From Duganella phyllosphaerae (GTDB taxonomy: Bacteria > Pseudomonadota > Gammaproteobacteria > Burkholderiales > Burkholderiaceae_D), in contig NZ_LROM01000125.1 of assembly GCF_001758785.1 (NCBI RefSeq), positions 1 to 64,000 of the forward strand: a stretch of DNA of 64,000 nucleotides. The letters run 5' to 3'. Position numbers and translations under genes: made by a program. The notes beneath the pieces are model-generated. The model was not told the DNA's origin and made no database searches. It worked only from the letters and a program-made list of their open reading frames with translations. Shown here in pieces: positions 1-7,718 of this stretch (position 1 is the stretch's first letter; each line of letters opens with the position of its first letter).

Positions 1-609
1 GCGCAGCACCGGCTGGCCGGCAGCCACTACCTGGCCCGGTTCGGCCAGGGTGTCCATGACGATGCCGTCGGCATCGGCCACCAGTTCGGCGTAGCGGCTG
101 GCGTTGCGCGCCACTTCGGCCTGGACTTCGGCTGCCTTCAGCTGCGCGTTTGCGGCATCCGCTGCAGCGGCTACCTGGTCGTAGGCAGAGGCGGAAATGG
201 CGCCGGTGCCGCGCAAGTCGCGGTAGCGGGCTTCGTCTTGCGCGGTTTGCCGGGCGCGCGCCCGCGCGGCAGCCACCGCTTCCAGCTGGGCGGTGGCTGC
301 CAGCCTCAGGTCGATCGGGTCGATACGCATCAGCACCTGGCCGCGCTTGACCTGCTGGCCGGTATCGACCAGCCGTTCGAGGACTTTGCCGGCCACCCGG
401 AACCCCGGTTCGCTCTGGACGCGGGCGGCGACCGTGCCGGTGAAGGTCCGCGCGCCGAATGCGGCTGCGCTGAGCGTGGTGGTGCGCACCAGCGGCGCTT
501 CGGTACGAGGATCGGAAGGTGGCGATTTGCCGCAGCCGGCCAGCAGCAATGCCAAGGTAGGCAGGCAAACGGCGGACAGGGCGGCGGTGGCGGCAAGGCG
601 GCGAGGCAT
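1..609 (-). CDS. RND efflux periplasmic adaptor lipoprotein, 3' end outside the window
   Basis: This is the membrane-fusion subunit of a tripartite efflux pump, linking an inner-membrane RND permease to the outer-membrane channel. The visible 203 residues begin with a lipoprotein signal whose lipobox LLAGC places the acylated cysteine at residue 26. A biotinyl-lipoyl half-domain follows (GFRVAGKVLERLVDTGQQV, then KRGQVLMRID), and after it an Ala/Gln-rich helical hairpin. The reading frame stays open to base 1, so the beta-barrel part and presumably the RND permease lie at lower coordinates outside the window. The start at 609 gives the intact signal peptide. A palindrome at 654-677 lies just upstream. 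The TetR gene follows at 694 on the same strand and an outer-membrane factor lies beyond it. The AcrA/MexA family assignment is firm; the substrate is unknown. Confidence 0.85.
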   Translation of the reverse strand, partial: MPRRLAATAALSAVCLPTLALLLAGCGKSPPSDPRTEAPLVRTTTLSAAAFGARTFTGTVAARVQSEPGFRVAGKVLERLVDTGQQVKRGQVLMRIDPIDLRLAATAQLEAVAAARARARQTAQDEARYRDLRGTGAISASAYDQVAAAADAANAQLKAAEVQAEVARNASRYAELVADADGIVMDTLAEPGQVVAAGQPVLR

Positions 610-653
610 AGAAATCCCGTGAGTGAACAAAACAGGATTTCATTTTGAGACTA

Positions 654-677
654 GTGACCAATTATGTCAATGGTCAC
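654..677. promoter_or_regulatory. Inverted repeat, candidate TetR operator before the adaptor gene
   Basis: GTGACCA and TGGTCAC form perfect 7-bp arms separated by 10 bases, 45 bases upstream of the adaptor start codon. The left arm is preceded by TA, giving TAGTGAC, the same half-site core seen in the palindrome at 1360-1376. Shared half-sites on both sides of the tetR-like gene suggest that its product binds here; this is inference. Confidence 0.5.
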
Positions 678-693
678 AGTCGATTTAGAATGA

Positions 694-1311
694 TCATCTC
701 GATAAGCTGCGCAGCACCAGGCTCGATAACTGGGCGGGAGCGTGGTCGACCGAGTCGAAGCTGTACTGCAGCAGCAGCGGGTTCAGGTAAGGCCGCAGCA
801 CCAGGTAGATGGCGCTGACGGTTTCGTCCAGCGGCGTCTTGCGTTCGAAGTCTTCGTTGTCGCGGCCCAGGCGCAGGATGTCCGTCAACACACCCTGGAT
901 GCGCAGCTCGTAGCGCTGCGCAGAATCCCAGCGTTCGGAGGCGGCGGAGGAGGCGATGTCGAACAGCTTGCGATCCTCGAAGAACAGCCGCATGCTGGAC
1001 GCCACGATGGTCTTGAACAGGCGGCGCAGCTTCTCCGGCGCGCCTTCCGCGCCATCGACAGCCGCGCGCACGTCGGTTTCGATTTCGAGCAGGCAGGTGG
1101 CGCAAATCTGTTCGCCGATGGCCTGCTTCGATTCGAAGAACTTGTAGATATAGGCCTTGGAAAAGCCGATTGCCTTGGCCAGGTCGGAGACGGTGGTCTT
1201 TTCGTAGCCATACAGGCGGAAGTGGGCGGTGGCGGCGGTGACGATCTGGTCGCGCACATCGTGGTCGGCCGGGCCCCGGGTCGGGCCATTGTTGGTAGTT
1301 GCAGTAGTCAT
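694..1311 (-). CDS. TetR/AcrR family transcriptional regulator
   Basis: This is a probable local repressor of the flanking efflux genes. The N-terminal DNA-binding domain is typical of TetR: the helix-turn-helix runs through TTVSDLAKAIGFSKAYIYKFFESKQAI, at about residues 35-60. A helical ligand-binding domain follows. The open frame extends upstream to 1374, but the start at 1311 (MTTATTNNG) gives a normal TetR N-terminus of 205 residues. An alternative start lies at 1332. The gene sits between the adaptor gene (same strand) and the outer-membrane factor (opposite strand). Candidate operators lie at 654-677 and 1360-1376. The inducer cannot be read from the sequence. Confidence 0.85.
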   Translation of the reverse strand: MTTATTNNGPTRGPADHDVRDQIVTAATAHFRLYGYEKTTVSDLAKAIGFSKAYIYKFFESKQAIGEQICATCLLEIETDVRAAVDGAEGAPEKLRRLFKTIVASSMRLFFEDRKLFDIASSAASERWDSAQRYELRIQGVLTDILRLGRDNEDFERKTPLDETVSAIYLVLRPYLNPLLLQYSFDSVDHAPAQLSSLVLRSLSR

Positions 1312-1359
1312 GGCCGACAGCTTAACCCCCATCGCCGATTTGCACAATAAGTGACTAAA

Positions 1360-1376
1360 TAGTGATATAGTCACTA
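1360..1376. promoter_or_regulatory. Perfect palindrome between tetR-like and outer-membrane factor genes
   Basis: TAGTGA and TCACTA flank the five bases TATAG in the divergent intergenic region. A further half-site-like GTGACTA lies at 1351-1357. The position suits autoregulation of the TetR gene and repression of the gene starting at 1404. Binding is inferred. Confidence 0.55.
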
Positions 1377-1403
1377 TCGTCTTTTCTTCTTTAGTGGAAT
1401 TCC

Positions 1404-2861
1404 ATGATCCCGACCCGACCTTTGATTGCGCTGGCGGCAGCCTGTTTTGTGACAGGTTGCGCCACCGCTCCGGCCGTGGGGCCCGACTACGCGCGCCCCG
1501 ATCTGCAACTGCCGCAGCACTACCTGGCCCAGTCCACCGCGCGGGCAGCCGACCTGTCCGAGTGGTGGCAGGATTTCCACGATCCGCAACTCGATCAGCT
1601 GATCACGCTGGCGCTGGCGCAGAACCTCGACCTGGCGCAGGCGTCGGCCCGCGTGGCGCAGGCGCGTGCCGGTCTTGGCGCCGCCCAGGCAGCGCTGCTG
1701 CCGTCTGCAAACGTGAACGCCCAGGCGGCACGCGCCTACCAGTCGGTGGAAACGCCGCTGGGCCAGGTGCTCAACTCGCAGCCGGGCTTCGACCGTTACG
1801 GCAGCGCCTACGAGGCCGGCATCGGCGCCGGCTGGGAAATCGACCTGTTTGGCGGGCTGCGGCGCGGGCGCGAAGCAGCGCTGGCCGAGTACCAGGCGTC
1901 CGCCGCCGGCGCGGCCGCCACCCGGCTGGCGGTGGCCGCGCAGACGGCCGACACGTATATCACCTTGCGCGGCCTGCAAGCGCGGCTCGAGGTCGCCCGC
2001 AAGCAGGTGCGCACGCAAGAGGGCTTGCAGGCCACCCTCAATCTGTTGCTGGGCAAGGGCCTGGTGCCGGAACTGCAAGTACGCCAGGTAGAGGGCGCGC
2101 TGGCACAGGTGCGCTCGTCAGTGCCGGTGCTGGAAGCGGCGCAGGATACCGCCATGAATGCGCTCGACGTCATGCTGGGCAGCGCGCCCGGTACGCATCG
2201 TGCGCAACTGGTCGCAGCATCTGCCATCCCGGCCGCGCCGGTCATCACGGCCACCGGCACGCCCGGCGACCTGCTGCGCCGCCGCCCCGACCTGATCGTG
2301 GCCGAGCGCCGGCTGGCTGCATCGAATGCCCGCATCGGCGTGGCGATTGCCGAGTTCTATCCGAAGTTTTCATTAAGCGGCATGATCGGCAGCGCCACCG
2401 CCATCTCGGGAGGCAACCTGCTTAGCAATGACGCCAGCCAGGCATCGGCCATGCTGGGCCTGCGCTGGCGCCTGTTCGACTTCGACCGCATCAACGCCCA
2501 GATTGACCAGGCGCGCGGGCAGGAAGCGGAAGCGCTGGCAGCCTACCGCCAGTCGGCGCTGCGCGCCACGGCCGACGTGGAAAACGCGTTGACCGACATG
2601 AATCAGCGCAACCGCCAGGCCGCCACGCTGGAGCAGGGCGTGCAGGCGTGGCAGCAGGCGCGCCAGGCGTCGTTTGCCGCTTACCAGAAGGGCGTGGTGA
2701 GCCTGATCGAAGTGCTGCAGGCGGACGACAGGCTGCTGCAGGCGTCCGACCTGCGCGCGCAGGCGCAAACCGAGGCGGCGCGCGCGGCGGTAGCGGCGTT
2801 CAAGGCGCTCGGTGGCGGCTGGCAGCCGGCGCCGCAAACCGAGTCGGTGGCACAGCGTTAA
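1404..2861 (+). CDS. NodT-family efflux outer-membrane lipoprotein
   Basis: This is the TolC-like channel that completes the tripartite pump begun by the adaptor at 1-609. The 485-residue protein starts with a lipoprotein signal with lipobox VTGC (Cys at residue 19), followed by the usual GPDYARP segment. Two OEP repeats follow, each with long Ala/Gln-rich helices that build the periplasmic tunnel. RRRPDLIVAERRLAASNARIG is the family signature of the second repeat. The stop codon overlaps the stop of the convergent LysR remnant within one TTAA. It is transcribed away from the TetR gene, so the pump is split into two divergent units around its regulator. Confidence 0.9.
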   Translation: MIPTRPLIALAAACFVTGCATAPAVGPDYARPDLQLPQHYLAQSTARAADLSEWWQDFHDPQLDQLITLALAQNLDLAQASARVAQARAGLGAAQAALLPSANVNAQAARAYQSVETPLGQVLNSQPGFDRYGSAYEAGIGAGWEIDLFGGLRRGREAALAEYQASAAGAAATRLAVAAQTADTYITLRGLQARLEVARKQVRTQEGLQATLNLLLGKGLVPELQVRQVEGALAQVRSSVPVLEAAQDTAMNALDVMLGSAPGTHRAQLVAASAIPAAPVITATGTPGDLLRRRPDLIVAERRLAASNARIGVAIAEFYPKFSLSGMIGSATAISGGNLLSNDASQASAMLGLRWRLFDFDRINAQIDQARGQEAEALAAYRQSALRATADVENALTDMNQRNRQAATLEQGVQAWQQARQASFAAYQKGVVSLIEVLQADDRLLQASDLRAQAQTEAARAAVAAFKALGGGWQPAPQTESVAQR

Positions 2862-3655
2862 TCGCGGCTGGCCGGCGGCCGCGCATCGAAGATGTCGGGC
2901 CGGCTTGCCGCCAGGTCCACCAGCGTATCGACAGCGATGCGTACCTTGGGCTGCAGGTGCCAGGTCTTCTGCCACAGCACGTGGATCGGCATCGCCCCGC
3001 CGCCCATATCCGCCAGCACCTGCACCAGTGCGCCGGTGCGCAAGGCGTCGCCCGCGAGCCAGGTGGGAAACTGCGCCAGGCCGCTGCCGGCCAGCGTGGC
3101 CTGGAGCAGGGCGTCGCCGTCGGGCAGTTCGTGGCGCACCGGCAGCTCGTGCGGGACGATGGCGCCGGCCGCATCCTTCAACAGCCAGGTGGATCTGACC
3201 GTGCGGCGCCAGCCTGCCAGGCAGTCGTGCGCCGCCAGGTCGGCGTGGCTGCGCGGCGGGCCCTTGCGCGCCAGGTAGTCTGGCGCAGCGCAGATCACCA
3301 TATGCTGGTCGCCCAGGCGGCGCGCGATGAGGTCGGAATGGTTGCCCAGGGTACCGATGCGCACCGCGAGATCGATGCCTTCGACAACCATGTCCACCGC
3401 CTGGTCGCGCAACGTGAACGACAGGTCGAGGCGGTCGTGGCGCGCCGCCAGTGCCAGCAGGGGTGGCACGACATGGCGCCGGCCGAACGTGGTAGGCAGC
3501 TCGATACGCAGCCGGCCTGCCGGTTCGCGGTGGCCGGTGGCCAGAAAAGATTCGGTCTGGTCCAGTTCCTCCAGCACGCGCCGGCAACTGAGCAGGTAGG
3601 CCTCGCCCTCGGTGGTGAGCGCGATGCGGCGCGTGGTTGAGCACCGCTGCGGTCC
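2858..3655 (-). pseudogene. LysR-type regulator lacking its DNA-binding domain
   Basis: The effector-binding domain of a LysR regulator is intact: GRLRIELPTTFGRRHVVP, VRIGTLGNHSDLIARRLGDQ, then the usual C-terminal half. The frame reads upstream into TTRRIALTTEGEAYLLSCRRV, which is the tail of the LysR winged helix-turn-helix. Homology then stops at about 3637, and an in-frame TGA lies at 3656-3658. About 55 residues of the helix-turn-helix are therefore absent. The first internal ATG is at 3577, past the last helix-turn-helix residues. The oxidoreductase ribosome-binding site begins immediately beyond. LysR genes of this type usually sit divergently from exactly such an oxidoreductase, so a deletion removing the regulator 5' end and the shared promoter region is likely. 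Confidence 0.75.
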
Positions 3656-3675
3656 TCACGCTACAGGAGAACACG

Positions 3676-4689
3676 ATGAAAGCATGGCTATTGAAGGATT
3701 TTGGTTTGAATAACCTGCAACAGGGCGAGGTGCCGACCCCGGTGCCACAAGCGGGCGAGCTGCTGGTGAAGGTGGGCGCGGTGTCGCTCAATTTCCGCGA
3801 CAAGGCCATCATCGATGGCATTTACGAGCCGCACCTGGTGCCCAAGTCGCTCATTCCGGTGTCGGACGCGGTGGGCGTGGTGGTCGCGACAGGCGCCGGT
3901 GTTACCCGCTTTGCCATCGGCGACCGCGTCAACTCGCACCTGTATTCGCGCTGGATCGATGGTGAACCCGGCCCGGACGAGCCGGCGTACTGCTTCGGCA
4001 TGCCGCTTCCGGGCGGGCTGGCCGAGTACATGATCATCCACCAAGACAGCGCGGTGCGCGCGCCAGCCGGCATGACCGACGAGGAAGCCTCGACCCTGCC
4101 GATCGCGGCGCTCACGGCCTGGTACGCGTTGATGGATGTCGGCCGCCTGCAACCGGGACAGACCGTGCTGGTGCAAGGCACCGGCGGCGTCTCGATCTTT
4201 GCCGCCCAAATCGCCGCCGCCCACGGCGCCCGCGTGATCGCCACGTCCAGCAGCGACGCCAACCTGGCCAAGGCCAGGGCGTTCGGCGTGAGTGATGGTG
4301 TCAACTACCGCACCCACCCGGACTGGGAGCGCGAGGTGCTGGCGCTCACCGGCGGCAAGGGCGTGGATGTCACCATCGACGTGGCAGGTGGCGCAGGGCT
4401 GAATCAATCGGTGCAGGCGACCAAGGCGGCCGGGATTATCGCCCAGGTAGGTTTCCTGACCGGGCAGACCACGCAGTTGCAACTGATGCCGGTGATCTTC
4501 CGCCAGACCACGATCCGCGGCATCGCGGTGGCGCCGCGCACCTCGTTCGACCGCATGAATCCCTTCCTCGACCAGCACGGCATCAGGCCGGTGATCGACA
4601 AGGTATATGGCTTCGACGAAGCGGTGCAGGCTTTCGAGCACCTGGCGCGCGGACCGTTCGGCAAGGTTGTGATCAAGGTCGCACAGTAA
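3676..4689 (+). CDS. NAD(P)-dependent MDR-superfamily oxidoreductase
   Basis: This is a medium-chain dehydrogenase/reductase of the zinc-independent quinone-oxidoreductase type, 337 residues. The N-terminal GroES-like domain (residues about 1-130) lacks the Cys/His ligands of zinc enzymes. The Rossmann domain carries VLVQGTGGVSIFAAQIAAA, the dinucleotide-binding glycine motif, and ends with the family tail RGPFGKVVIKV. ATG at 3676 has the ribosome-binding site CAGGAGA seven bases ahead. The longer open frame from 3637 would run over that site and over the LysR junction, so I rejected it. The substrate is unknown. Its former partner regulator at 2858-3655 is broken. Confidence 0.85.
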   Translation: MKAWLLKDFGLNNLQQGEVPTPVPQAGELLVKVGAVSLNFRDKAIIDGIYEPHLVPKSLIPVSDAVGVVVATGAGVTRFAIGDRVNSHLYSRWIDGEPGPDEPAYCFGMPLPGGLAEYMIIHQDSAVRAPAGMTDEEASTLPIAALTAWYALMDVGRLQPGQTVLVQGTGGVSIFAAQIAAAHGARVIATSSSDANLAKARAFGVSDGVNYRTHPDWEREVLALTGGKGVDVTIDVAGGAGLNQSVQATKAAGIIAQVGFLTGQTTQLQLMPVIFRQTTIRGIAVAPRTSFDRMNPFLDQHGIRPVIDKVYGFDEAVQAFEHLARGPFGKVVIKVAQ

Positions 4690-4743
4690 AGGCAGTGTTT
4701 TGTTGCTCGGGAGACTCACGGTTCATGGAGTCTGCTGTTATAT

Positions 4744-4757
4744 GTCTTATATAAGAC
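4744..4757. promoter_or_regulatory. 14-bp perfect palindrome upstream of acnB
   Basis: GTCTTATATAAGAC reads the same on both strands. It is AT-centred in an otherwise GC-rich context, 79 bases before the acnB start. A plausible -10 element TACAAT lies at 4767-4772, so the palindrome would cover the -35 region. That is a good place for a regulator of the GntR/FadR sort, whose operators are short AT-centred palindromes. The identity of the regulator is inference. Confidence 0.5.
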
Positions 4758-4836
4758 TCATTGAGGTACAATAGCGGCCGGAGCAGGTGAAGTTGGCCTG
4801 GTTCCTTCCGCTACCCACCCTGAATGAGAGTTTTTC

Positions 4837-7422
4837 ATGCTAGCTGCCTACCGCCAGCACGTCGCTGAACGTGCATCCCTCGGGATCCCTGCGTTGCCTT
4901 TGTCCGCCGATCAAACGTCGGACCTGGTCGAACTCCTGAAGCATCCGCCAGCCGGCGAAGAACAGTTCCTGGTTGACCTGATCACCAACCGCGTACCGGC
5001 CGGCGTCGATGATGCCGCCAAGGTCAAGTGTGCGTTCCTGGCCAGCGTGGCCAAGGGTGCGGAAACTTCGCCGCTGGTCTCGCGCGAGCTGGCCACCCGC
5101 CTGCTGGGTACCATGCTCGGCGGCTTCAACATCAAGCCGATGATCGACCTGCTCGACGATCCGGTCGTCGGCGCCATCGCTGCCGAAGGCCTGAAAAAGA
5201 CCTTGCTGATGTTCGATTATTTCCACGACGTCAAGGAACTGGCCGACCAGGGCAGCGTCAGCGCGCAAGGCGTGCTGCAATCGTGGGCCGACGCCGAGTG
5301 GTTTACCTCGCGTCCTGAAGTGCCGCACAGCCTGACCATCACCGTCTTCAAGGTGACCGGCGAAACCAATACCGACGACCTGTCGCCGGCACCGGACGCC
5401 ACCACCCGTCCCGACATTCCGCTGCACGCGCTGGCGATGCTGAAGAACCCGCGTCCCGGCATCAACCCGGAAGAGCCGGGCAAGATCGGCCCGCTGAAAC
5501 AGCTCGAAGCACTGAAAGCCAAGGGCCACCTGGTCGCCTACGTCGGTGACGTGGTCGGCACCGGTTCGTCGCGCAAGTCCGCCACCAACTCGGTGCTGTG
5601 GTTTACCGGCGAAGACATCCCGTTCATCCCGAACAAGCGTTTCGGCGGCGTGTGCCTGGGCACCAAGATCGCTCCGATCTTCTACAACACCATGGAAGAC
5701 GCCGGCGCGCTGCCGATCGAACTCGATGTGACGCAAATGGAAATGGGCGACGTGGTCGAACTGCGTCCGTACGAAGGCAAGGCGCTCAAGGATGGCAAGG
5801 TCATCGCCGAATTCACCGTCAAGTCGCAGGTGCTGTTCGACGAAGTGCGCGCCGGTGGCCGTATTCCGTTGATCATCGGCCGTGGCCTGACCACCAAGGC
5901 GCGCGAAGCGCTGGGCCTGCCCGCATCGACGCTGTTCCGCCTGCCGCAAAACCCGGTCGATAGCGGCCGTGGCTACTCGCTGGCACAAAAAATGGTCGGC
6001 CGCGCCTGCGGCATGCCGGAAGGCGAGGGCATTCGTCCTGGCACCTACTGCGAACCGAAGATGACTACCGTCGGCTCGCAAGACACCACCGGCCCGATGA
6101 CCCGCGACGAACTGAAAGACCTGGCTTGCCTGGGCTTCTCGGCCGACCTGGTAATGCAGTCGTTCTGCCACACCGCCGCCTACCCGAAAGTGGTGGACGT
6201 CAAGATGCACCGCGAACTGCCGACCTTTATCGAAAACCGCGGCGGCGTCGCACTGCGTCCCGGCGACGGCGTGATCCACTCGTGGCTCAACCGCCTCCTG
6301 ATGCCCGACACCGTCGGCACCGGCGGCGACTCGCACACCCGCTTCCCGATCGGTATCTCGTTCCCGGCCGGTTCAGGCCTGGTGGCGTTTGCCGCCGCCA
6401 CCGGCGTGATGCCGCTCGATATGCCGGAATCGGTGCTGGTGCGCTTCAAGGGCACCATGCAGCCTGGCGTGACCCTGCGCGACCTGGTCAACGCGATCCC
6501 GCTGTACGCGATCCGCCAGGGCATGCTGACGGTGGACAAGAAGGGCAAGAAGAACATCTTCTCCGGCCGCATCCTGGAAATCGAAGGCCTGCCGCAGCTC
6601 AAAGTCGAACAGGCATTCGAATTGTCCGACGCGTCTGCCGAGCGCTCCGCTGCCGGTTGCACGGTGCACCTCGATAAAGAGCCGATCATCGAGTACATGA
6701 CCTCCAATATCACGCTGATGAAGTGGATGATCGCCAACGGCTACCTCGACCAGCGCACGCTGGAGCGGCGCATCAAGGCGATGCAGGCCTGGCTCGACAA
6801 GCCGGAACTGCTGGCGCCCGACGCCGACGCCGAATACGCCGCCGTCATCGAGATCGACCTGGCCGATATCCACGAGCCGATCGTGGCCTGCCCGAACGAC
6901 CCGGACGATGTGAAAACCCTGTCGGAAGTTGCCGGCGCCAAGATCGACGACGTGTTCGTCGGTTCGTGCATGACCAACATCGGCCACTTCCGCGCGGCGT
7001 CGAAAGTCCTGGAAGGCAAGTCGGACATCCCGGTGCGCCTGTGGATCGCGCCGCCGACCAAGATGGACCAGCAGGTGCTGACGTCCGAAGGCCATTACGG
7101 CTCGCTGGGCCGCACCGGCGCGCGCATGGAAATGCCGGGCTGCTCGCTGTGCATGGGTAACCAGGCGCAGATCCGCAAGGGCGCCACGGTGATGTCGACG
7201 TCGACGCGTAACTTCCCGAACCGCCTCGGCATCGAAACCAATGTGTACCTGGGTTCGGCCGAGCTGGCCTCGGTGTGTTCGCTGCTGGGCCGCATCCCGA
7301 CCCGCGCAGAGTACATGGAGCACACCGGCGTGCTCGATGCCAATTCGGCCGACATCTACCGTTATATGAACTTCGACAAGATCGAGGAGTTCAGCTCGGT
7401 GGCCGATACCGTGAACGTTTAA
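4837..7422 (+). CDS. acnB: Bifunctional aconitate hydratase 2 / 2-methylisocitrate dehydratase
   Basis: This enzyme interconverts citrate and isocitrate in the tricarboxylic acid cycle, using a [4Fe-4S] cluster in the cytoplasm. At 861 residues it matches the AcnB family length. The order is the AcnB type: N-terminal HEAT-like domain (about 1-160), swivelling domain (about 165-380, with GDVVGTGSSRKSATNS), then the three catalytic domains. The cluster cysteines are C711 (FVGSCMTNIGHF), C769 and C772 (GCSLCMGNQ). The gene stands alone, preceded by a palindrome at 4744-4757 and followed by a hairpin terminator at 7440-7477. Confidence 0.97.
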   Translation: MLAAYRQHVAERASLGIPALPLSADQTSDLVELLKHPPAGEEQFLVDLITNRVPAGVDDAAKVKCAFLASVAKGAETSPLVSRELATRLLGTMLGGFNIKPMIDLLDDPVVGAIAAEGLKKTLLMFDYFHDVKELADQGSVSAQGVLQSWADAEWFTSRPEVPHSLTITVFKVTGETNTDDLSPAPDATTRPDIPLHALAMLKNPRPGINPEEPGKIGPLKQLEALKAKGHLVAYVGDVVGTGSSRKSATNSVLWFTGEDIPFIPNKRFGGVCLGTKIAPIFYNTMEDAGALPIELDVTQMEMGDVVELRPYEGKALKDGKVIAEFTVKSQVLFDEVRAGGRIPLIIGRGLTTKAREALGLPASTLFRLPQNPVDSGRGYSLAQKMVGRACGMPEGEGIRPGTYCEPKMTTVGSQDTTGPMTRDELKDLACLGFSADLVMQSFCHTAAYPKVVDVKMHRELPTFIENRGGVALRPGDGVIHSWLNRLLMPDTVGTGGDSHTRFPIGISFPAGSGLVAFAAATGVMPLDMPESVLVRFKGTMQPGVTLRDLVNAIPLYAIRQGMLTVDKKGKKNIFSGRILEIEGLPQLKVEQAFELSDASAERSAAGCTVHLDKEPIIEYMTSNITLMKWMIANGYLDQRTLERRIKAMQAWLDKPELLAPDADAEYAAVIEIDLADIHEPIVACPNDPDDVKTLSEVAGAKIDDVFVGSCMTNIGHFRAASKVLEGKSDIPVRLWIAPPTKMDQQVLTSEGHYGSLGRTGARMEMPGCSLCMGNQAQIRKGATVMSTSTRNFPNRLGIETNVYLGSAELASVCSLLGRIPTRAEYMEHTGVLDANSADIYRYMNFDKIEEFSSVADTVNV

Positions 7423-7439
7423 ACACGGCTCACCCCGAG

Positions 7440-7477
7440 AACCCCAACGGGCTGTTGCAGCTCGCTGGGGTTTTTTT
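7440..7477 (+). terminator. Rho-independent terminator of acnB
   Basis: AACCCCA at 7440-7446 pairs with TGGGGTT at 7466-7472 and is followed by a run of seven T. It lies 18 bases after the acnB stop codon. Confidence 0.85.
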
Positions 7478-7488
7478 ATGGGCGCTCT

Positions 7489-7533
7489 CAAAACAAAATT
7501 TAATTGAGTTTTGCTTAGCAAAATTTTGTTTTG
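7489..7533. repeat. AT-rich 13-bp inverted repeat
   Basis: CAAAACAAAATTT (7489-7501) and AAATTTTGTTTTG (7521-7533) are perfect complements with a 19-base loop. The composition contrasts sharply with the surrounding genome. It lies after the acnB terminator and before the HAF-protein gene. It could be a second hairpin, a protein-binding site or a remnant of a mobile element; nothing in the sequence decides. The rest of 7423-7718 holds no gene that I can support. Confidence 0.6.
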
Positions 7534-7718
7534 CTGGGCTTGTGCTTTCCTGGAGCTTACTCTCGGAAAGTTTGATTGATGTCAATTTCGCCCTGTTTTG
7601 GTGCGCCTAGAGTACTGCGTAACGTTGGACAGGCGGTTGTCCGCACATTACCTGGCTGCAGGTCTTCCAGCGTTGGCGCGAGCGTTCGCTTGCGTTTAAT
7701 CTGCCTGGGAGAATTACC

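Noticed and set aside
7627..7642. GGACA-N6-TGTCC repeat before the HAF gene
   Set aside because: Only 5-bp arms; too weak to call a site.
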